This document shows, piece after piece, positions 59,383 through 64,000 of a stretch of 64,000 nt of DNA. Position 1 is the first letter of the stretch, and each line of letters begins with the position of its first letter. A program made the position numbers and the translations under genes. The stretch lies in the NCBI RefSeq assembly GCF_006345825.1, contig NZ_VCIX01000092.1:124001-188000 (forward strand), read 5' to 3'. The DNA is from Paenibacillus paridis (GTDB lineage Bacteria > Bacillota > Bacilli > Paenibacillales > Paenibacillaceae). The notes beneath the pieces were generated by a model. That model did no database searches. It was given only the letters and a program-made list of their open reading frames with translations, and was not told the origin of the DNA.

Positions 59383-60111
59383 GTGACACAAATTGAAAAA
59401 TACGAACCCTTTATCCGGTCGCTTCCTTCTGGGCGCTTGTCTAAGGAACAACTTTTTGTAAAGGAGCTGCTTCTTGAAGAGGCTGGAGCGATGTCCATTT
59501 ATTATGTACCGTATGAATATGTGAATGTGAAGGCGAAACTGATGATTATCGGCATTACGCCGGGTTTTACGCAAATGGAAGTCGCTATTCGGAGCGCACG
59601 GGACGATCTGCGGGAGGGCGTGCCAGCGGAGCAGATTGACGAGCGCGCCAAAGCGCTTGCCAGCTTCGCAGGCTCGATGAGAACCCATTTAATCGAAATG
59701 CTGAATCAGCTGGAGCTGCCTTTATGGCTTGGGCTTGGCAGCAGCCGGTCGCTATTTGAGGAGCGCCGGGATTTGCTGCACACGACCTCTGCGATTAGGT
59801 ACCCGGTGTTTATCGATGGCAAAAACTATACCGGCCACAGCCCGCCTATTTTAAAGTCGGAGACATTATACCGCTATGCGGAAAGCATTTTCCTGCCGGA
59901 GCTGCTGGCTGTTAAGGATGCGCTGATTATCCCCCTTGGCAAGTCGGTAGCCGAGGTGGTGCAGCTTTTTGCAGACAAAGGTTGGATAGATTCGCAGCGG
60001 TGCTTGTTCCAAATGCCTCATCCTTCAGGAGCGAATGGTCACCGGAAAAAGCAATTTGAGCAGCATAAAGCGAACATGAAGCAGCAAATCAGGGATTGGT
60101 TCCAGAAGTAA
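59383..60111 (+). CDS. Uracil-DNA-glycosylase-superfamily protein (SMUG-like motifs)
   Basis: A 242-residue cytoplasmic protein. Two motifs match the UDG fold: LMIIGITPGFTQ (motif 1 position, GxxPG) and FQMPHPSGANGHRKKQF (motif 2 position, HPSGxN). Their order and distance (about 155 residues) fit. The catalytic Asp of family 1 is absent, as in SMUG-type families that use Asn or other residues. It could remove damaged bases or be a divergent non-DNA enzyme. GTG 59383 is chosen since GGAAGGGG is 8 bp upstream; ATG 59350 has no site. Follows the GDPD gene closely. Confidence 0.6.
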   Translation: MTQIEKYEPFIRSLPSGRLSKEQLFVKELLLEEAGAMSIYYVPYEYVNVKAKLMIIGITPGFTQMEVAIRSARDDLREGVPAEQIDERAKALASFAGSMRTHLIEMLNQLELPLWLGLGSSRSLFEERRDLLHTTSAIRYPVFIDGKNYTGHSPPILKSETLYRYAESIFLPELLAVKDALIIPLGKSVAEVVQLFADKGWIDSQRCLFQMPHPSGANGHRKKQFEQHKANMKQQIRDWFQK

Positions 60112-60141
60112 CAGCAGCATGAGAGCAGGGAGTGAGATGGG

Positions 60142-60930
60142 ATGCATAGTAAAAAGGTTCGTTGGATTACTGGTTTCGCCGCATTTACCTGCCTTCTATG
60201 GGTATTTGGGCTTGGCTGGGCGGTGAAGGATTATTTGATCGGAACGACGAGTACAGCCACGGCACCATCCGTATCGGAGCAGCCTATTGCTGCAGTGGAG
60301 CAGGTAAAAATCGTTGCTTTGGGAGATTCCTTAACCAGAGGCACGGGGGATATTGAAGGCAAGGGTTACGTAGGTTATATCGGCGATATGCTAAAGCAAA
60401 AAGGAACGGATATTTCCTTAATTAATTTGGGCATTAAAGGGTTAACCTCCCCAGGGCTTGCCGAGCAGATGCAAGAGAAGGAAATAGGACGCCAGATTGG
60501 ACAAGCCAACGTCATTCTGATGACAATCGGAGGCAATGATCTTTTCCTCGGCGGACAGACCTTGTCGGACGTGTCGGAAGCGAGCATTACCGGGCTTGAG
60601 GACGCTTTTCTGATTAACCTCAAAGCCATCATGACGAGCATACGCTCGGTAAATAAAGATGCCACTGTCTACTTGTTAGGCTTGTACAATCCATTTAGCG
60701 AGTTTGAGAATGGGGCGCTCTTGTCTGAAGTGGTTAGAGGCTGGAACTATAAAACGGCGGAGCAGCTGGCGGAGGACCCGGGGACGGTGTTCGTGCCGAC
60801 CTATGATCTCTTCCAGAAAAATGTGAACGACTACTTGTTTACGGACCATTTTCACCCCAATGAAAAAGGATACCAGCTGATGGCGGAGCGGGTAGCGGCG
60901 CTTATTACCGGAGTGGGAGGGCAATCATGA
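60142..60930 (+). CDS. Secreted SGNH/GDSL-type lipase/esterase
   Basis: A 262-residue protein with an N-terminal anchor (WITGFAAFTCLLWVFGLGWAV) and SGNH blocks: ALGDSLTRGTGD (Ser), NLGIKG (Gly), TIGGNDLF (Asn) and DHFHPNEKGY (Asp-His). Resembles YpmR-like hydrolases of Firmicutes. Acts outside the membrane on an ester, possibly a lipid or acetylated wall polymer. Its stop overlaps the ABC ATPase start. Confidence 0.9.
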   Translation: MHSKKVRWITGFAAFTCLLWVFGLGWAVKDYLIGTTSTATAPSVSEQPIAAVEQVKIVALGDSLTRGTGDIEGKGYVGYIGDMLKQKGTDISLINLGIKGLTSPGLAEQMQEKEIGRQIGQANVILMTIGGNDLFLGGQTLSDVSEASITGLEDAFLINLKAIMTSIRSVNKDATVYLLGLYNPFSEFENGALLSEVVRGWNYKTAEQLAEDPGTVFVPTYDLFQKNVNDYLFTDHFHPNEKGYQLMAERVAALITGVGGQS

Positions 60931-61838
60931 GCGACATCACCTTATCGGTTCAAGGGCTCCGCAAGGTCATCGGCAAGCGGACCATTATAAAGGATTTGAG
61001 CTTTGAGCTCAAACGCGGCGAGGTATTTGGCTTTCTCGGGCCTAACGGCGCAGGCAAGACGACCACCATTCGGATGCTGGTGGGCTTGATTAAGCCTACA
61101 TCAGGAACCATTCAAATTTGCGGGCTGGATATAGCGAAAAACTTCACGCGCGCAATGCGGCATTTGGGCTGTATCGTGGAAAATCCGGAGCTTTATCCAT
61201 TCTTAACCGGCATGGAAAATTTACGCCATTTTGCCGTCATGATCAGCGGCATTACGCAGGCGCGCATAGATGAAGTCGTCCAGCTGGTAGGGATGCAGGA
61301 GCGGATGAATGATAAGGTCAGCACGTATTCGCTTGGCATGCGGCAGCGGCTGGGCATTGCACAGGCGCTGCTCGGCAAGCCGGATGTGCTGATCCTGGAC
61401 GAGCCCACGAATGGACTTGACCCGTCAGGCATTCGGGAGATGCGTGCGTTTATTCGGTTTTTGGCAGAGGAAGAAGGGCTCACTGTGCTCGTATCCAGCC
61501 ATTTGCTGCATGAGATTCAATTGATGTGCGATCGTGTAGCCATTATTTCGAAGGGTGAAATTATTAGGGTAGACTCGGTGCAGCAGCTGCTGTCGAGCGA
61601 AGAGCGGTTGGTATGGCGCTTGCTGCCGCATGAGCTGGGCAGGGCGGTGCTTAGCGAGCAGACGACCGTTCTGGATGAGACCGAGGAAACGGTCACGACA
61701 ACGTATGCAGAGCTTCTAGTTGGGGAATGGAACCGGAAGCTGGTAGATGCGGGAGTCAGCGTGCTGGAGATGAACCGCAAGCTTCCGGCGCTTGAAGACT
61801 TGTTCCTTGAGCTGACAGGAGGTGAATCGATTGGTTAA
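60927..61838 (+). CDS. ABC exporter ATPase (BcrA/NatA type)
   Basis: A 303-residue ATPase: Walker A GPNGAGKTT, signature YSLGMRQRLG, Walker B VLILDEPTNGLD, and SHLL-type switch. The C-terminal extension resembles antibiotic-resistance and Na+ efflux ATPases of the DrrA/BcrA group. It overlaps both the SGNH gene and the permease gene. The pair probably exports a peptide or lipid or supports membrane stress tolerance. Confidence 0.92.
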   Translation: MSDITLSVQGLRKVIGKRTIIKDLSFELKRGEVFGFLGPNGAGKTTTIRMLVGLIKPTSGTIQICGLDIAKNFTRAMRHLGCIVENPELYPFLTGMENLRHFAVMISGITQARIDEVVQLVGMQERMNDKVSTYSLGMRQRLGIAQALLGKPDVLILDEPTNGLDPSGIREMRAFIRFLAEEEGLTVLVSSHLLHEIQLMCDRVAIISKGEIIRVDSVQQLLSSEERLVWRLLPHELGRAVLSEQTTVLDETEETVTTTYAELLVGEWNRKLVDAGVSVLEMNRKLPALEDLFLELTGGESIG

Positions 61839-62802
61839 TCTCGTTCAGAATGAAATGACGAAGCTAGTCGGCAAACGCCGTTTTGTCATTATTTCAATCA
61901 TTATTATTGCTTTGCTCTCGATGTTCTCCTATGCGCAGGTGAAGCAGGCCGAATCCATTAAGGAACGCCTTGGCACTGTCGATTGGCGCACCGAGCTGCA
62001 GCAGCAAATCGTCGATATGCAGAATAGACTGAGCAGTGCCGGGCAATGGCGCGAACAAATTCAGATCCAAATCAAGCAATCGCAATATTATTTGGACCAT
62101 GACGTCAATCCTGCGGAGCCGGGCGCTCCTACCTTTATGAGAGGGTTTGTGCAAAATTCGGCGGAGCTGTTCCTGCCGCTGCTCATTATGATCATCGCGG
62201 TGGATCTGGTCTCCTCGGAGCGGAGCATGGGGACGATCAAGCTGCTGCTGACCCGGCCGGTAAGCCGATTCCGAATTTTGCTCAGCAAATATATCGCCTT
62301 GATTTTGTCCGTTTCCTTGGTCATTTTCCTATTCGGGATCTTGTCCTATATCATCTCGGTCATTATGTTTGGGAATCAAGGCTGGTCGGCGCCGGTACTG
62401 ACCGGCTTCTCCACACAAGGGGATACGCTGGACATCTCGGCGGTTCGCCTCGTTTCGCAGTGGCAGTACATTATTCAGCAGTTCGGCCTTGCCTGGTTTA
62501 TCTCTATCGTGGTCGGAACGCTGTCGTTTATGCTGTCTATTCTGATGCGGAGCAGCGCAGCGGGCATGGGCACCATGCTGGCCTGCTTGATCGCGGGTGC
62601 GATCCTTAGCAATATGGTCTCTTCATGGGACTCCGCCAAGTATTTGTTCATGGTCAATCTTGGCCTGATGGACTATGTTAGCGGCTCTGCGCCACCGATC
62701 GAAGGCATGACGCTGGGCTTCTCGCTTGCCGTGCTTGCAGCGTGGATGCTAGGTTCCCTCATTGTTTCCTTTACGGTGTTCACCAGAAAGGATGTATATT
62801 AG
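61831..62802 (+). CDS. ABC-2-type exporter permease
   Basis: A 323-residue membrane protein: N-terminal helix RRFVIISIIIIALLSMFSYA, a large outside loop (~30-110), then five helices (FLPLLIMIIAVDLVSSERSMGTIKLLLTRPVSR is the ABC-2 hallmark). TTG 61831 lies 9 bp after AGGAGG; GTG 61822 abuts it. Works with the ATPase upstream. Confidence 0.9.
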   Translation: MVNLVQNEMTKLVGKRRFVIISIIIIALLSMFSYAQVKQAESIKERLGTVDWRTELQQQIVDMQNRLSSAGQWREQIQIQIKQSQYYLDHDVNPAEPGAPTFMRGFVQNSAELFLPLLIMIIAVDLVSSERSMGTIKLLLTRPVSRFRILLSKYIALILSVSLVIFLFGILSYIISVIMFGNQGWSAPVLTGFSTQGDTLDISAVRLVSQWQYIIQQFGLAWFISIVVGTLSFMLSILMRSSAAGMGTMLACLIAGAILSNMVSSWDSAKYLFMVNLGLMDYVSGSAPPIEGMTLGFSLAVLAAWMLGSLIVSFTVFTRKDVY

Positions 62803-62873
62803 TCTAATCACTAAAGTGGACATGTCCTAAAACCAATCTCCTTCTCATATGTATGTAGTAGAAGAGGAGTGTG

Positions 62874-63227
62874 ATGAGGATGGACAAAACGGTGCGAAGA
62901 TATTATCAGCAAAAACAAAAGCAAAAAGAAATAGAGCAGGAGCTGTCAGAGCTGCGGAGCGACATTTTGGCTTATCTAGCTGCGCAGGAGGCGAGCGAGC
63001 TTGAAATTGGCAGCCACAAGGTAAAGATCGTCCTGCAGGAGCGCAAGGAATATGACGATAACAAGCTGTTCGAGGCGCTGCCTGATCCAGAGCTGTGGCG
63101 GCTGCTTTCCAAGCCCGACACCTCTAAAATCGCAAGCCTGGTTAAGCTGAACGTCATCACCGAGGACAGGCTGAAGGATACTTTTGCTACGAAAACCGTG
63201 CGGCTGCTTCAAGTAGATAAGAAATAG
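62874..63227 (+). CDS. Small coiled-coil protein of unknown function
   Basis: A 117-residue charged protein with an N-terminal coiled coil (RYYQQKQKQKEIEQELSELRSDILAYL) and a C-terminal region with LPDPELWRLLSKPDTSKIASLVKLNVITEDRL. No signal or membrane helix. Not recognised; a distant resemblance to phage Gp157-type proteins was considered but not supported. Preceded by GAGGAG. Confidence 0.6.
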   Translation: MRMDKTVRRYYQQKQKQKEIEQELSELRSDILAYLAAQEASELEIGSHKVKIVLQERKEYDDNKLFEALPDPELWRLLSKPDTSKIASLVKLNVITEDRLKDTFATKTVRLLQVDKK

Positions 63228-63257
63228 CGGAACCATTTTCGCTTACAGGCGTAAAGG

Positions 63258-63306
63258 AAACAAGGTGCTTTTGCCAACGGATGGCGAAGGCAGCTTGTTT
63301 TTTTTG
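63258..63306 (+). terminator. Rho-independent terminator
   Basis: AAACAAG/CTTGTTT outer stem with inner GCC/GGC pairing and a nine-base T run. Confidence 0.75.
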
Positions 63307-63424
63307 AATAAAGGAAGCATTCCTAATTGTATATATTCTCTGCATTTCTCGGAATGAAACTCGCCGCTCTGCCAAAGGACGGCAACAGCCGATTCATCAA
63401 AATGTTCACAAGAGGGGGTACGGG

Positions 63425-63916
63425 ATGGAGCAGAAATTACACCCAAACGTGATTAAGTATTGGCAGTTTTATCAAATGCTCTATATGGCCCGGAAAATAG
63501 GGATATGCGCGATACCGCTTGTCGTATATCTTATTTGGCTAAAGACATGGGATGTACTGCTATATGGCTCAATTGCTGCCATTGGCTATTATTTTGTCCG
63601 CGGCATGCTGTTTATTCTCATCGGCGTCAAGTACAAATATGAGAGGCGAAGCTACCGGTTAACGGAGGACGAGCTCGTCATTAACTGGGGAAATTTTTGG
63701 CGGGAGAGCTCCACCGTTATTCCGATCAGCCGGGTGCAATATGTGGATAAGGAGCAGGACCGGATTGGTAAAAGATTGGGCATTTCTGAGCTATGCATAA
63801 CGACGGCTGGAGATGACAGCATCATTGTGGGTCTGCCTGAAGAGGATGCAGAAAAGCTAAGAAGGCAAATTATTCAGCTAGCGAAACGAGAGGATACGCA
63901 TGTCTACTATGATTAA
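63425..63916 (+). CDS. YdbS-like bacterial PH-domain membrane protein
   Basis: A 163-residue protein with two N-terminal helices and a bPH2 domain (YRLTEDELVINWGNFWRESSTVIPISRVQYVDKEQDRIGKRLGISELCITTAG). YdbS and YdbT homologues occur as pairs and are tied to resistance to bacteriocins and envelope function. ATG 63425 after GAGGGGG. It overlaps the next gene. Confidence 0.88.
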   Translation: MEQKLHPNVIKYWQFYQMLYMARKIGICAIPLVVYLIWLKTWDVLLYGSIAAIGYYFVRGMLFILIGVKYKYERRSYRLTEDELVINWGNFWRESSTVIPISRVQYVDKEQDRIGKRLGISELCITTAGDDSIIVGLPEEDAEKLRRQIIQLAKREDTHVYYD

Positions 63917-64000
63917 TCGCCATCATCCGATCACGATTCTGAATCAGATGTACACCAGAATTCGCTATACGATTATTCCGCTGGCTATTTTTGCATATCG
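63900..64000 (+). CDS. YdbT-like PH-domain membrane protein (partial)
   Basis: An open frame starts at ATG 63900, overlapping the YdbS-like gene by 17 bp, and runs off the right edge (33 complete codons: MSTMINRHHPITILNQMYTR then a hydrophobic segment). Start and position fit YdbT, the partner of YdbS. ATG 63909 is an alternative start. Confidence 0.65.
   Translation, partial: MSTMINRHHPITILNQMYTRIRYTIIPLAIFAY

Overview
The window looks like chromosomal DNA of a spore-forming, low-to-mid GC Gram-positive of the Paenibacillus type. It carries a gerA-type germination operon, S-layer-homology (SLH) anchored surface enzymes, DUF4183 and collagen-like coat or exosporium proteins, several carbohydrate ABC importers with CcpA-like cre boxes, frequent GTG/TTG starts behind strong GGAGG ribosome binding sites, and Bacillus-like FNR and cobalamin-riboswitch signals. 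No rRNA, tRNA, CRISPR array or recognisable insertion sequence was seen.

Layout. (1) 1-5993: right part of a small-molecule cluster. It holds the end of an aryl-AMP ligase (AsbC-like), a BtrH-like acyltransferase, an AsbF-type 3-dehydroshikimate dehydratase, a convergent AraC regulator, and a second unit with a stand-alone carrier protein, a second BtrH-like acyltransferase and a seryl-tRNA-synthetase-like amino acid:[carrier protein] ligase. It reads as a petrobactin-like 3,4-dihydroxybenzoate pathway joined to ribosome-type amino acid activation. (2) 6000-17223: a GntR/LacI-type regulator, a carbohydrate ABC importer, a GH38 alpha-mannosidase and a secreted GH95-like enzyme with CBM32; repeated TGAYACA operator half-sites lie in both promoters. 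(3) 17343-20794: gerA/gerB/gerC-type operon. (4) 20848-23675: a GyrI-like protein, a ManD-family enolase and a sugar epimerase. (5) 24421-38192: a 14-kb transport locus with one MsmK-like ATPase, two permease pairs, two solute-binding proteins (one a 982-residue fusion), a membrane NHL/YIP1-like protein and a DUF5696-like putative glycosidase; a 74-bp tandem repeat precedes the last gene.

(6) 38832-40814: a chemoreceptor behind a perfect FNR-type box. (7) 41042-47098: a cobalamin riboswitch with terminator controlling a giant SLH-anchored protein that combines an (alpha/alpha)6-like region with four DUF4430 domains, the architecture of animal transcobalamin/intrinsic factor. (8) 47316-54297: a secreted beta-helix protein and an SLH-anchored PL11 rhamnogalacturonan lyase. 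(9) 54478-64000: DUF218, collagen-like/DUF4183, hydrolase, membrane GDPD, UDG-like, SGNH, ABC exporter and YdbS/YdbT-like PH-domain genes.

The two most noteworthy items are the riboswitch-controlled bacterial transcobalamin-like surface protein and the hybrid catechol/aminoacyl carrier-protein cluster. A family of inverted-repeat intergenic elements (three loci) and the 74-bp tandem repeats are structured DNA that the genes do not explain. All functions are inferred from sequence reading without database searches.
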